This document shows, piece after piece, positions 49,089-61,846 of a stretch of 64,000 nucleotides of DNA (positions are counted from its first letter, which is position 1; each line of letters begins with the position of its first letter). The notes under the pieces are model-generated. The model did not search any database and was not told the origin of the DNA. It saw nothing but the letters and a program-made list of their open reading frames with translations. This DNA is from Cavia porcellus (taxonomy: Eukaryota > Chordata > Mammalia > Rodentia > Caviidae), in assembly GCF_034190915.1 (NCBI RefSeq), contig NW_026947501.1, positions 2,232,001-2,296,000 of the forward strand. Direction: 5' to 3'. The translations under genes and the position numbers were made by a program.

Positions 49089-52000
49089 GCCTAGAGGGTT
49101 GGGGTTAGGCTTAGGGTTACAGGTTAGGGTTACAGGTTAGGTTAATGTTTAGCGTTAAGTTTAGGGTTAGAGTTAGGTTTAGGGATAGGTTAGGGTTAGG
49201 CTTACGGGTTAGGGAGAAGCTAAATTTAGGGTTCGTTTTAGGGTTACCATTAGGGTTGCCGTTAGGTTTAGGCTTAGGGTTAGGGTTAAGGTTACAGTTA
49301 ATGTTAGGGTTACTGGTTAGTTTTAGGGCTTAGGTGTTACGATTAGATTTAGGGTTAGAGTTGGACAGGTTTATTTTTAGGATTAGCGTTAGGGTTAGGT
49401 TTAGGGTTAGGGTATAGCATCAGGGATAGGGTAATGCTTCGTGTTTGGCTTGGGGTTATTATTAGGGTTAGAGTGTAAGGTTATGCTTAGGGTTAGGGTC
49501 AGATGTTAGGGTTATGTTTAGGGTTAGGGTTAGTGTATGTTTTAGTGTTCGGGTTCGGTTTAGGTTTAGGGTTATTGTTTAGGGTTAGGGGTTAGGGTTT
49601 AGGGTTAGAGGGTTAGGGTGAGTGTTATGTTAAATTAATGCTTAGAGTTTAGGGTTAGGTTTACAGATAGGGTTATGTTTATTCTTATGGTTACCGTTAG
49701 GGGTTAGGGTTATGGTTTGTGTTAGGGTTATGGTTACGCTTATGGTTAGGGCTATGATTAGGGTGACAGTTAGGGTTAGGGTTAGGTTTAGTGTTAGGCT
49801 TATGGATTAGTGTTAGTTTTAGTGGTTAGGTTTAGAGTTAGTGTTGGGATTAGTGTTAGGGTTAAGGGTTACGGTTAGTGTTAGTGTTAGGGTTAGGGTT
49901 AGGATTAGAGGGTTAGGGGTAGGGTTAAGGTTAGTGTTACCATTAGGTTTCGGTTTATGGTTAGAGTTTAGGATTAGGGTTAGTGATAGGGTTATTTTTT
50001 GGTTTGAGATTTAGGGTTAGGGTTAGGGTTAGTGTTAGTGTTAGGGTTAGGGATATAGTTACAGTTAGTGTTACGGTTAAAGTTAAGTTTAGTGATATGG
50101 GCTAGGCTTAGGGTTAGAGTTAGGCTTAGGGTTAGGGTTAGGATTTCGGTTAGGGTTAGGCTAAGGGTTAGTGTTAGGGTTAATGTTAGAGTTAGGTTTA
50201 TGTATTTGGTTAGAGTCAGGGTTAGGTATAGGGTTATGGTTAGAGTTACAGTTACAGTTAGGGGTTAGAGTTAGGTTTACGTTTAGGGTTAGGGTTAAGG
50301 TTAAGGTTAGTGGTTATTTTTCGTTTTAGGGTTAGGATTAGGGTTAGAGAGTTAGGTTTATGTTTGGGGTTAGCGTTACCATTAGGGTTTGGGTTAGGTT
50401 TAGTGTTAGTATCAGTATTAGTGTTATGGCTTAAAGTTAGTTGTTAGGCTTAGGGTTATTACTTAGGGGTAGTGGTTAGAATAAGGGGTTAGGATTATGG
50501 TTAGGGTTAGGGTTAGGATTAGGGTTAGTGTTAGTTTTAGGGTGAGGGTTAGATTTAGGTTTAGAGATTAGGGTTACAGATAGGGTTAGGGTTACGGTTA
50601 GGGTTAGAGATTAGGGTTAGGGTTAAGTTTAGATTTAGTGTTATGTTAAGTGTTAGGGATTAAGTTTAGCATTAGGCTTAGGGTTAAGTTTAGGGTTAGG
50701 GTTAGGTTTAGGTTTAGAGGTTATGGTTATGGTTAGGGTTAAGGTTAGCGTTAGAGTTAGGGTTCCAGTTAGGGTTAGGGTTAGGGTTAGAGGTTAGGGT
50801 GAGGTTAAATTTAGGGTTTGTTTTAAGAATACGATTAGGGTTAGGGTTATGGTTAGGGTTAGGGTTAATTTTAGGGTTAATGTTAAGATTACGGTTTAGG
50901 GATAGGTGTTAGTGGTTAGGATTAGGATTAGGGTTATAGCTAGAGAGTGTTTGGGTTAGGGTTAGGGTTAGGGTTAGGGTTACAGTTTAGCATCATGATT
51001 AGGGTTAGGCTTCATGCTAGGGTTAGGGTTTTTGTTAGGGTTAGAGGTTAGGGTTAGGTTTAGGGTTAGGGTCAGAGGTTAGGGTACAGGTTAGGGTTAC
51101 GATTAGTGTTAGGTTTAGTTTTAAGGGTTTGGGTTAGGGTTAGGTTTAGGGTTAGTGCTTCCAGTTAGCGGTTAGGTTTAGGGGTTAGCGGTTAGGGTTC
51201 GTGTTACGGTTAGGTTAGGGTTACCATTAGGGTTAGAGAGTTAGGTTTAGTGTTAATGTTAAGGTTAGGTTTAGAGCCTAGGGTTAGGGTTTGAGATAGG
51301 GTTATGGTTATGGTTATGGTTAAATTTAGGCGTTAGGGTTACGGTTAGTGTAAGGGTAAGGGTTACGGTTATGTTTGGGGTTATGATTAGGGTGATGTTG
51401 AGGGTTAGGGTTAGGTTTAGTGTTAGGTTTAGGGATTATGGTTAGGTTTAGAGGTTAGGGTTTAGGTAGTGTTAGTGTTAGTTTTAGGGTTATGGGTTAG
51501 GGTTAGGCTTAGGGCTCCTGTTATGGTTACGGGTTAGGGTTTGGGTTAGGTTTAGGGTTAGGGTGAGTGTTAGAGTTAGGCGTTAGTCTTAGGGTGGGGT
51601 TGGATTCGACTTAGTGTTATTGTTAGGGTTAGCGTTATGGTTAGGGTTATGGTTAGGGTTAGCATTAGGATTAGGTTTAGGGTAAGGGTTAGGGTTAGGT
51701 TTAGGGTTCGAGGGTTAGTGCTAGGTTTAGGGTTAGGGTTAGCTTTAGGTTTAGGGATAGTGTTAGGTTTATGGTTAGAGTATTAGGGTTAGTGTTAGGG
51801 TTAGCATTATGTTGAGGTTTAGGGTTAGAGGTTAGGGTTAGTGTTAGCGATAGGGTTATCGTTAGGGTTAGGGTTTAGGGTTCGGGTTCAGGCTCGGGTT
51901 AGGGTTAGTGTTATCGTTAGGTTTAGTGTTATGGTTATGGTTAGTGTTAGGTTTAGATTTAGGGTTATTGATTCGGGTTAGGGTTAAGGTTAGGGTTAGA

Positions 52001-52249
52001 CTTAGGGTTAGGTGTTGTGGTTAGGGTTACGGTTATAGTTAGGATTAAGTTTAGGGTTAGGGCTTAGTGTTAGGGCTCAGGGTTAGGGTTAGGTTTATGG
52101 GTAGGGTTAGCGTTAAGGTTAGGGTTAGGGTTAGCATTAGGGTTTTGCTTAGGGTAATGTTAGGGTTATCGTTAGAGTTAAGGTTTAGGGTTATAGTCAA
52201 GTATAGGATTAGGGTTCTGGTTAGGGTTCGGGTTAAGGATTAGGGTAAG
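49089..52249 (+). repeat. Array unit 8, subtype A, 3,161 bp
   Basis: A unit without the 43 bp duplication. Landmark map by offset: GCCTAGAGGG at 0, GGACAGG at about 274, T6 word at about 906, CTTCCAG at about 2069, CTCCTG at about 2426, ATTCGACTT at about 2515 and TTCGGGTTCAGG at about 2792. The map serves as a template for the other units. Confidence 0.93.
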
Positions 52250-55200
52250 GCCTAGAGGGTTGGGGTTAGGCTTAGGGTTACAAGTTAGGGTTACAGGTTA
52301 GGTTAATGTTTAGCGTTAAGTTTAGGGTTAGAGTTAGGTTTAGGGATAGGTTAGGGTTAGGCTTACGGGTTAGGGAGAAGCTAAATTTAGGGTTCGTTTT
52401 AGGGTTACCATTAGGGTTGCCGTTAGGTTCAGGCTTAGGGTTAGGGTTAAGGTTACAGTTAGTGTTAGGGTTACTGGTTAGTTTTAGGGCTTAGGTGTTA
52501 CGATTAGGTTTAGGGTTAGAGTTGGACAGGGTTGTGTTTAGTGTTAGCGTTAGGGTTATGGTTAGGGTTACGGTTAGGGTATAGCATCAGGGATAGGGTT
52601 ATGCTTCGTGTTTGGTTTAGGGTTATTTTAAGGGTTAGAGGTTAATGTTATGCTTAGGGTTAGGGTCAGATGATAGGGTTAGGTTTAAGGTTAGGGTTAG
52701 TGTATGTTTTAGTGTTTGTGTTCGGGTTAGGTTTAGGGTTATTGTTTAGGGTTACGGTTTAGGGTTTAGGGTTAGAGGTTAGGGTTGCTGTTAGGGTTAG
52801 GGTTAAGGTTAGGGTTAGGGTTAGGGTTAGAGGGTTAGGGTGAGTGTGATGTTAAATTTATGCTTAGAGTTTAGGGTTAGGTTTACAGATAGGGTTATGG
52901 TTATTCTTATGGTTACAGTTAGGGCTTAGGGTTATGGTTTGTGTTAGGGTTATGGTTACGCTTATGGTTAGGGCTATGATTAGGGTGACAGTTATGGTTA
53001 GGGTTAGGTTTAGTGTTAGGCTTAAGGATTAGGGTTAGTTTTAGGGGTTAGGTTTAGAGTTAGTGTTGGGATTAGTGTTAGGGTTAAGGGTTACGGTTAG
53101 TGTTAGGGTTAGGGTTAGGATTAGGGTTAGAGGGTTAGGGGTAGGGTTAGGGTTAGTGTTACCGTTAGGTTTCGGTTTATGGATAGAGTTTAGGATTAGG
53201 TTTAGTGATAGGGTTGTTTTTTGGTTTGAGATTTAGGGTTAGGGTTAGGGTTAGTGTTAGAGTTAGTGTTAGGGATATAGTTACAGTTAGTGTTACGGTT
53301 AAAGTTAGGTTTAGGGATTTGGGCTAGGCTTAGGGTTAGAGATAGGGTTAGGGTTAGGGTTAGGATTTCGGTTAGGGTTAGGCTAAGGGTTAGTGTTAGG
53401 GTTAATGTTAGAGTTAGGTTTAGGTATTTGGGTTAGGGTTAAGGTTAGGTATAGGGTTATGGTTAGAGTTACGGTTACAGTTAGGGGTTAGAGTTAGGTT
53501 TACGTTTAGGGTTAGGGTTAAGGTTAAGGTTAGTGGTTAGTTTTGGTTTTAGGGTTAGGATTAGGGTTAGAGAGTTAGGTTTATGTTTGGGATTAGGGTT
53601 ACCATTAGGGTTTGGGTTAGGTTTAGGGTTAGTGTCAGTATTAGTGTTATGGATTAAAGTTAGTTGTTAGGCTTAGGGTTATTGCTTAGGGGTAGTGGTT
53701 AGAATAAGGGGTTAGGATTATGGTTAGGGTTAGGGTTAGGATTAGGGTTAGTGTTAGTTTTAGGGTGAGGGTTAGATTTAGGTTTAGAGATTAGGGTTAC
53801 AGTTAGGGTTAGGGTTACGGTTAGGGTTAGAGATTAGTGTTAGGGTTAGGGTTAGATTTAGGGTTTTTTTAAGTGTTAGGGATTAAGTTTAGCATTAGGC
53901 TTAGGGTTAAGTTTAGGGTTAGGGTGAGGTTTAGGTTTAGAGGTTATGGTTATGGTTAGGGTTAAGGTTAGCGTTAGAGTTAGGGTTCCAGTTAGGGTTA
54001 GGGTTAGGGTTAGACGTTAGGGTGAGGTTAAATTTAGGGTTTGTTTTAAGAATACGATTAGGGTTAGGGTTATGGTTAGGGTTAGGGTTAAGTTTAGGGT
54101 TAATGTTAAGATTACGGTTTAGGGATAGGTGTTAGTAGTTAGGATTAGGATTAGGGTTATATCTAGAGAGTGTTTCGGTTAGGGTTAGGGTTAGGGTTAC
54201 AGTTTAGCATCATGATTAGTGTTAGGCTTCATGCTAGGGTTAGGGTTTTTGTTAGGGTTAGAGGTTAGGGTTAGGTTTAGGGTTAGGGTCAGAGGTTAGG
54301 GTTCAGGTTAGGGTTACGATTAGTGTTAGGTTTAGTTTTAAGGGTTTGGGTTAGGGTTAGGTTTAGGGTTAGTGCTTCCAGTTAGGGGTTAGGTTTAGGG
54401 GTTAGCGGTTAGGGTTCGTGTTATGGTTAGGTTAGGGTTACCATTAGGGTTAGAGAGTTAGGTTTAGTGTTAATGTTAAGGTTAGGTTTAGAGCCTAGGG
54501 TTAGGGTTTGAGATAGGGTTATGGTTATGGTTATGGTTAAATTTAGGCGTTAGGGTTACGGTTAGTGTAAGGGTAACGGTTACGGTTATGTTTGGGGTTA
54601 TGATTAGGGTGATGTTGAGGGTTAGGGTTAGGTTTAGTGTTAGGTTTAGGGATTACGCTTAGGTTTAGAGGTTAGGGTTTAGGTAGTGTTAGGGTTAGTT
54701 TTAGGGTTATGGGTTAGGGTTAGGCTTAGGGCTCCTGTTATGGTTACGGGTTAGGGTTTGGGTTAGGTTTAGGGTTACAGTGAGTGTTAGAGTTAGGGGT
54801 TAGTCTTAGGGTTGGGATAGCATTCGACTTAGTGTTATGGTTAGGGTTAGCGTTATGGTTAGGGTTATGGTTAGGGTTAGCATTAGGATTAGGTTTAGGG
54901 TTAGGGTTAGGGTTAGGTTTAGGGTTCGAGGGTTAGTGCTAGGTTTAGGGTTAGGGTTAGCTTTAGGTTTAGGGATAGTGTTAGGTTTATGGTTAGAGTA
55001 TTAGGGTTAGTGTTAGGGTTAGCATTATGTTGAGGTTTAGGGTTAGAAGTTAGGGTTAGTGTTAGCGATAGGGTTATCGTTAGGGTTAGGGTTTAGGGTT
55101 CGGGTTCAGGCTCAGGTTAGGGTTAGTGTTATCGTTAGGTTTAGTGTTACGTTTATGGTTAGTGTTAGGTTTAGATTTAGGGTTATTGATTCAGGTTAGG

Positions 55201-55467
55201 GTTAAGGTTAGGGTTAGACTTAGGGTTAGGTGTTGTGGTTAGGGTTACGGTTATAGGTAGGATTAAGTTTAGGGTTAGGGCTTAGTGTTAGGGCTCAGGG
55301 TTAGGGTTAGGTTTATGGGTAGGGTTAGCGTTAAGGTTAGGGTTAGGGTTAGCATTAGGGTTTTGCTTAGGGTAATGTTAGGGTTAGCGTTAGATTTAAG
55401 GTTTAGGGTTATGGTCAAGTATAGGATTAGGGTTCTGGTTAGGGTTCGGGTTAAGGATTAGGGTAAG
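52250..55467 (+). repeat. Array unit 9, subtype B, 3,218 bp
   Basis: B unit with variants shared only with the B unit at 58,629: GTTAGGTTCAGGC near 52,423, CAGTTAGTGTTAGGG near 52,455 and GTGTTTGTGTTCGGG near 52,713. Private differences include a T7 run near 53,864, where the others read TTATTTT, and GAAGTTAGGG near 55,047. Confidence 0.93.
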
Positions 55468-58400
55468 GCCTAGAGGGTTGGGGTTAGGCTTAGGGTTACA
55501 GGTTAGGGTTACAGGTTAGGTTAATGTTTAGCGTTAAGTTTAGGGTTAGAGTTAGGTTTAGGGATAGGTTAGGGTTAGGCTTACGGGTTAGGGAGAAGCT
55601 AAATTTAGGGTTCGTTTTAGGGTTACCATTAGGGTTGCCGTTAGGTTTAGGCTTAGGGTTAGGGTTAAGGTTACAGTTAATGTTAGGGTTACTGGTTAGT
55701 TTTAGGGCTTAGGTGTTACGATTAGATTTAGGGTTAGAGTTGGACAGGTTTATTTTTAGGATTAGCGTTAGGGTTAGGTTTAGGGTTAGGGTATAGCATC
55801 AGGGATAGGGTAATGCTTCGTGTTTGGCTTGGGGTTATTATTAGGGTTAGAGTGTAAGGTTATGCTTAGGGTTAGGGTCAGATGTTAGGGTTATGTTTAG
55901 GGTTAGGGTTAGTGTATGTTTTAGTGTTCGGGTTCGGTTTAGGTTTAGGGTTATTGTTTAGGGTTAGGGGTTAGGGTTTAGGGTTAGAGGGTTAGGGTGA
56001 GTGTTATGTTAAATTAATGCTTAGAGTTTAGGGTTAGGTTTACAGATAGGGTTATGTTTATTCTTATGGTTACCGTTAGGGGTTAGGGTTATGGTTTGTG
56101 TTAGGGTTATGGTTACGCTTATGGTTAGGGCTATGATTAGGGTGACAGTTAGGGTTAGGGTTAGGTTTAGTGTTAGGCTTATGGATTAGTGTTAGTTTTA
56201 GTGGTTAGGTTTAGAGTTAGTGTTGGGATTAGTGTTAGGGTTAAGGGTTACGGTTAGTGTTAGTGTTAGGGTTAGGGTTAGGATTAGAGGGTTAGGGGTA
56301 GGGTTAAGGTTAGTGTTACCATTAGGTTTCGGTTTATGGTTAGAGTTTAGGATTAGGGTTAGTGATAGGGTTATTTTTTGGTTTGAGATTTAGGGTTAGG
56401 GTTAGGGTTAGTGTTAGTGTTAGGGTTAGGGATATAGTTACAGTTAGTGTTACGGTTAAAGTTAAGTTTAGTGATATGGGCTAGGCTTAGGGTTAGAGTT
56501 AGGCTTAGGGTTAGGGTTAGGATTTCGGTTAGGGTTAGGCTAAGGGTTAGTGTTAGGGTTAATGTTAGAGTTAGGTTTATGTATTTGGTTAGAGTCAGGG
56601 TTAGGTATAGGGTTATGGTTAGAGTTACAGTTACAGTTAGGGGTTAGAGTTAGGTTTACGTTTAGGGTTAGGGTTAAGGTTAAGGTTAGTGGTTATTTTT
56701 CGTTTTAGGGTTAGGATTAGGGTTAGAGAGTTAGGTTTATGTTTGGGGTTAGCGTTACCATTAGGGTTTGGGTTAGGTTTAGTGTTAGTATCAGTATTAG
56801 TGTTATGGCTTAAAGTTAGTTGTTAGGCTTAGGGTTATTACTTAGGGGTAGTGGTTAGAATAAGGGGTTAGGATTATGGTTAGGGTTAGGGTTAGGATTA
56901 GGGTTAGTGTTAGTTTTAGGGTGAGGGTTAGATTTAGGTTTAGAGATTAGGGTTACAGATAGGGTTAGGGTTACGGTTAGGGTTAGAGATTAGGGTTAGG
57001 GTTAAGTTTAGATTTAGTGTTATGTTAAGTGTTAGGGATTAAGTTTAGCATTAGGCTTAGGGTTAAGTTTAGGGTTAGGGTTAGGTTTAGGTTTAGAGGT
57101 TATGGTTATGGTTAGGGTTAAGGTTAGCGTTAGAGTTAGGGTTCCAGTTAGGGTTAGGGTTAGGGTTAGAGGTTAGGGTGAGGTTAAATTTAGGGTTTGT
57201 TTTAAGAATACGATTAGGGTTAGGGTTATGGTTAGGGTTAGGGTTAATTTTAGGGTTAATGTTAAGATTACGGTTTAGGGATAGGTGTTAGTGGTTAGGA
57301 TTAGGATTAGGGTTATAGCTAGAGAGTGTTTGGGTTAGGGTTAGGGTTAGGGTTAGGGTTACAGTTTAGCATCATGATTAGGGTTAGGCTTCATGCTAGG
57401 GTTAGGGTTTTTGTTAGGGTTAGAGGTTAGGGTTAGGTTTAGGGTTAGGGTCAGAGGTTAGGGTACAGGTTAGGGTTACGATTAGTGTTAGGTTTAGTTT
57501 TAAGGGTTTGGGTTAGGGTTAGGTTTAGGGTTAGTGCTTCCAGTTAGCGGTTAGGTTTAGGGGTTAGCGGTTAGGGTTCGTGTTACGGTTAGGTTAGGGT
57601 TACCATTAGGGTTAGAGAGTTAGGTTTAGTGTTAATGTTAAGGTTAGGTTTAGAGCCTAGGGTTAGGGTTTGAGATAGGGTTATGGTTATGGTTATGGTT
57701 AAATTTAGGCGTTAGGGTTACGGTTAGTGTAAGGGTAAGGGTTACGGTTATGTTTGGGGTTATGATTAGGGTGATGTTGAGGGTTAGGGTTAGGTTTAGT
57801 GTTAGGTTTAGGGATTATGGTTAGGTTTAGAGGTTAGGGTTTAGGTAGTGTTAGTGTTAGTTTTAGGGTTATGGGTTAGGGTTAGGCTTAGGGCTCCTGT
57901 TATGGTTACGGGTTAGGGTTTGGGTTAGGTTTAGGGTTAGGGTGAGTGTTAGAGTTAGGCGTTAGTCTTAGGGTGGGGTTGGATTCGACTTAGTGTTATT
58001 GTTAGGGTTAGCGTTATGGTTAGGGTTATGGTTAGGGTTAGCATTAGGATTAGGTTTAGGGTAAGGGTTAGGGTTAGGTTTAGGGTTCGAGGGTTAGTGC
58101 TAGGTTTAGGGTTAGGGTTAGCTTTAGGTTTAGGGATAGTGTTAGGTTTATGGTTAGAGTATTAGGGTTAGTGTTAGGGTTAGCATTATGTTGAGGTTTA
58201 GGGTTAGAGGTTAGGGTTAGTGTTAGCGATAGGGTTATCGTTAGGGTTAGGGTTTAGGGTTCGGGTTCAGGCTCGGGTTAGGGTTAGTGTTATCGTTAGG
58301 TTTAGTGTTATGGTTATGGTTAGTGTTAGGTTTAGATTTAGGGTTATTGATTCGGGTTAGGGTTAAGGTTAGGGTTAGACTTAGGGTTAGGTGTTGTGGT

Positions 58401-58628
58401 TAGGGTTACGGTTATAGTTAGGATTAAGTTTAGGGTTAGGGCTTAGTGTTAGGGCTCAGGGTTAGGGTTAGGTTTATGGGTAGGGTTAGCGTTAAGGTTA
58501 GGGTTAGGGTTAGCATTAGGGTTTTGCTTAGGGTAATGTTAGGGTTATCGTTAGAGTTAAGGTTTAGGGTTATAGTCAAGTATAGGATTAGGGTTCTGGT
58601 TAGGGTTCGGGTTAAGGATTAGGGTAAG
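55468..58628 (+). repeat. Array unit 10, subtype A, 3,161 bp
   Basis: A unit without the 43 bp duplication. I found no clear difference from the A unit at 49,089 in the segments compared. Confidence 0.93.
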
Positions 58629-61600
58629 GCCTAGAGGGTTGGGGTTAGGCTTAGGGTTACAAGTTAGGGTTACAGGTTAGGTTAATGTTTAGCGTTAAGT
58701 TTAGGGTTAGAGTTAGGTTTAGGGATAGGTTAGGGTTAGGCTTACGGGTTAGGGAGAAGCTAAATTTAGGGTTCGTTTTAGGGTTACCATTAGGGTTGCC
58801 GTTAGGTTCAGGCTTAGGGTTAGGGTTAAGGTTACAGTTAGTGTTAGGGTTACTGGTTAGTTTTAGGGCTTAGGTGTTACGATTAGGTTTAGGGTTAGAG
58901 TTGGACAGGGTTGTGTTTAGTGTTAGCGTTAGGGTTATGGTTAGGGTTACGGTTAGGGTATAGCATCAGGGATAGGGTTATGCTTCGTGTTTGGTTTAGG
59001 GTTATTTTAAGGGTTAGAGGTTAATGTTATGCTTAGGGTTAGGGTCAGATGATAGGGTTAGGTTTAAGGTTAGGGTTAGTGTATGTTTTAGTGTTTGTGT
59101 TCGGGTTAGGTTTAGGGTTATTGTTTAGGGTTACGGTTTAGGGTTTAGGGTTAGAGGTTAGGGTTGCTGTTAGGGTTAGGGTTAAGGTTAGGGTTAGGGT
59201 TAGGGTTAGAGGGTTAGGGTGAGTGTGATGTTAAATTTATGCTTAGAGTTTAGGGTTAGGTTTACAGATAGGGTTATGGTTATTCTTATGGTTACAGTTA
59301 GGGCTTAGGGTTATGGTTTGTGTTAGGGTTATGGTTACGCTTATGGTTAGGGCTATGATTAGGGTGACAGTTATGGTTAGGGTTAGGTTTAGTGTTAGGC
59401 TTAAGGATTAGGGTTAGTTTTAGGGGTTAGGTTTAGAGTTAGTGTTGGGATTAGTGTTAGGGTTAAGGGTTACGGTTAGTGTTAGGGTTAGGGTTAGGAT
59501 TAGGGTTAGAGGGTTAGGGGTAGGGTTAGGGTTAGTGTTACCGTTAGGTTTCGGTTTATGGATAGAGTTTAGGATTAGGTTTAGTGATAGGGTTGTTTTT
59601 TGGTTTGAGATTTAGGGTTAGGGTTAGGGTTAGTGTTAGAGTTAGTGTTAGGGATATAGTTACAGTTAGTGTTACGGTTAAAGTTAGGTTTAGGGATTTG
59701 GGCTAGGCTTAGGGTTAGAGATAGGGTTAGGGTTAGGGTTAGGATTTCGGTTAGGGTTAGGCTAAGGGTTAGTGTTAGGGTTAATGTTAGAGTTAGGTTT
59801 AGGTATTTGGGTTAGGGTTAAGGTTAGGTATAGGGTTATGGTTAGAGTTACGGTTACAGTTAGGGGTTAGAGTTAGGTTTACGTTTAGGGTTAGGGTTAA
59901 GGTTAAGGTTAGTGGTTAGTTTTGGTTTTAGGGTTAGGATTAGGGTTAGAGAGTTAGGTTTATGTTTGGGATTAGGGTTACCATTAGGGTTTGGGTTAGG
60001 TTTAGGGTTAGTGTCAGTATTAGTGTTATGGATTAAAGTTAGTTGTTAGGCTTAGGGTTATTGCTTAGGGGTAGTGGTTAGAATAAGGGGTTAGGATTAT
60101 GGTTAGGGTTAGGGTTAGGATTAGGGTTAGTGTTAGTTTTAGGGTGAGGGTTAGATTTAGGTTTAGAGATTAGGGTTACAGTTAGGGTTAGGGTTACGGT
60201 TAGGGTTAGAGATTAGTGTTAGGGTTAGGGTTAGATTTAGGGTTATTTTAAGTGTTAGGGATTAAGTTTAGCATTAGGCTTAGGGTTAAGTTTAGGGTTA
60301 GGGTGAGGTTTAGGTTTAGAGATTATGGTTATGGTTAGGGTTAAGGTTAGCGTTAGAGTTAGGGTTCCAGTTAGGGTTAGGGTTAGGGTTAGACGTTAGG
60401 GTGAGGTTAAATTTAGGGTTTGTTTTAAGAATACGATTAGGGTTAGGGTTATGGTTAGGGTTAGGGTTAAGTTTAGGGTTAATGTTAAGATTACGGTTTA
60501 GGGATAGGTGTTAGTAGTTAGGATTAGGATTAGGGTTATATCTAGAGAGTGTTTCGGTTAGGGTTAGGGTTAGGGTTACAGTTTAGCATCATGATTAGTG
60601 TTAGGCTTCATGCTAGGGTTAGGGTTTTTGTTAGGGTTAGAGGTTAGGGTTAGGTTTAGGGTTAGGGTCAGAGGTTAGGGTTCAGGTTAGGGTTACGATT
60701 AGTGTTAGGTTTAGTTTTAAGGGTTTGGGTTAGGGTTAGGTTTAGGGTTAGTGCTTCCAGTTAGGGGTTAGGTTTAGGGGTTAGCGGTTAGGGTTCGTGT
60801 TATGGTTAGGTTAGGGTTACCATTAGGGTTAGAGAGTTAGGTTTAGTGTTAATGTTAAGGTTAGGTTTAGAGCCTAGGGTTAGGGTTTGAGATAGGGTTA
60901 TGGTTATGGTTATGGTTAAATTTAGGCGTTAGGGTTACGATTAGTGTAAGGGTAATGGTTACGGTTATGTTTGGGGTTATGATTAGGGTGATGTTGAGGG
61001 TTAGGGTTAGGTTTAGTGTTAGGTTTAGGGATTACGCTTAGGTTTAGAGGTTAGGGTTTAGGTAGTGTTACGGTTAGTTTTAGGGTTATGGGTTAGGGTT
61101 AGGCTTAGGGCTCCTGTTATGGTTACGGGTTAGGGTTTGGGTTAGGTTTAGGGTTACAGTGAGTGTTAGAGTTAGGGGTTAGTCTTAGGGTTGGGATAGC
61201 ATTCGACTTAGTGTTATGGTTAGGGTTAGCGTTATGGTTAGGGTTATGGTTAGGGTTAGCATTAGGATTAGGTTTAGGGTTAGGGTTAGGGTTAGGTTTA
61301 GGGTTCGAGGGTTAGTGCTAGGTTTAGGGTTAGGGTTAGCTTTAGGTTTAGGGATAGTGTTAGGTTTATGGTTAGAGTATTAGGGTTAGTGTTAGGGTTA
61401 GCATTATGTTGAGGTTTAGGGTTAGAGGTTAGGGTTAGTGTTAGCGATAGGGTTATCGTTAGGGTTAGGGTTTAGGGTTCGGGTTCAGGCTCAGGTTAGG
61501 GTTAGTGTTATCGTTAGGTTTAGTGTTACGTTTATGGTTAGTGTTAGGTTTAGATTTAGGGTTATTGATTCAGGTTAGGGTTAAGGTTAGGGTTAGACTT

Positions 61601-61846
61601 AGGGTTAGGTGTTGTGGTTAGGGTTACGGTTATAGGTAGGATTAAGTTTAGGGTTAGGGCTTAGTGTTAGGGCTCAGGGTTAGGGTTAGGTTTATGGGTA
61701 GGGTTAGCGTTAAGGTTAGGGTTAGGGTTAGCATTAGGGTTTTGCTTAGGGTAATGTTAGGGTTAGCGTTAGATTTAAGGTTTAGGGTTATGGTCAAGTA
61801 TAGGATTAGGGTTCTGGTGAGGGTTCGGGTTAAGGATTAGGGTAAG
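58629..61846 (+). repeat. Array unit 11, subtype B, 3,218 bp
   Basis: Shares the 52,250-type B variants. It also carries the CTGGTGAGGG variant near its right end (61,825) otherwise seen only at 49,056. Private bases include ACGATTAGTGTAAGGG near 60,937 and GGTAATGG near 60,952. Confidence 0.93.

Larger units (their letters stand above)
36245..61846 (+). repeat. A-B dimeric higher-order repeat, four complete dimers
   Basis: Landmark GCCTAGAGGG starts at 36245, 39449, 42667, 45871, 49089, 52250, 55468, 58629 and 61847. Spacings alternate 3204/3218, 3204/3218, 3161/3218 and 3161/3218, giving dimer periods of 6,422, 6,422, 6,379 and 6,379 bp. A units show GGACAGGTTTATTTTTAGG, TTATTTTTTGG and GGGGTTGGATTCGAC. 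B units show GGACAGGGTTGTGTTTAG, TTGTTTTTTGG and GGGATAGCATTCGAC. Neighbouring dimers differ at only a handful of sites by eye, while A and B differ at many. That is the signature of a higher-order repeat amplified recently as a dimer. Confidence 0.95.

Noticed and set aside
51881..51900. TTCGGGTTCAGGCTCGGG as a CENP-B box
   Set aside because: The TTCG and CGGG cores are three bases too far apart and the required central A is missing, so it does not fit the CENP-B consensus.
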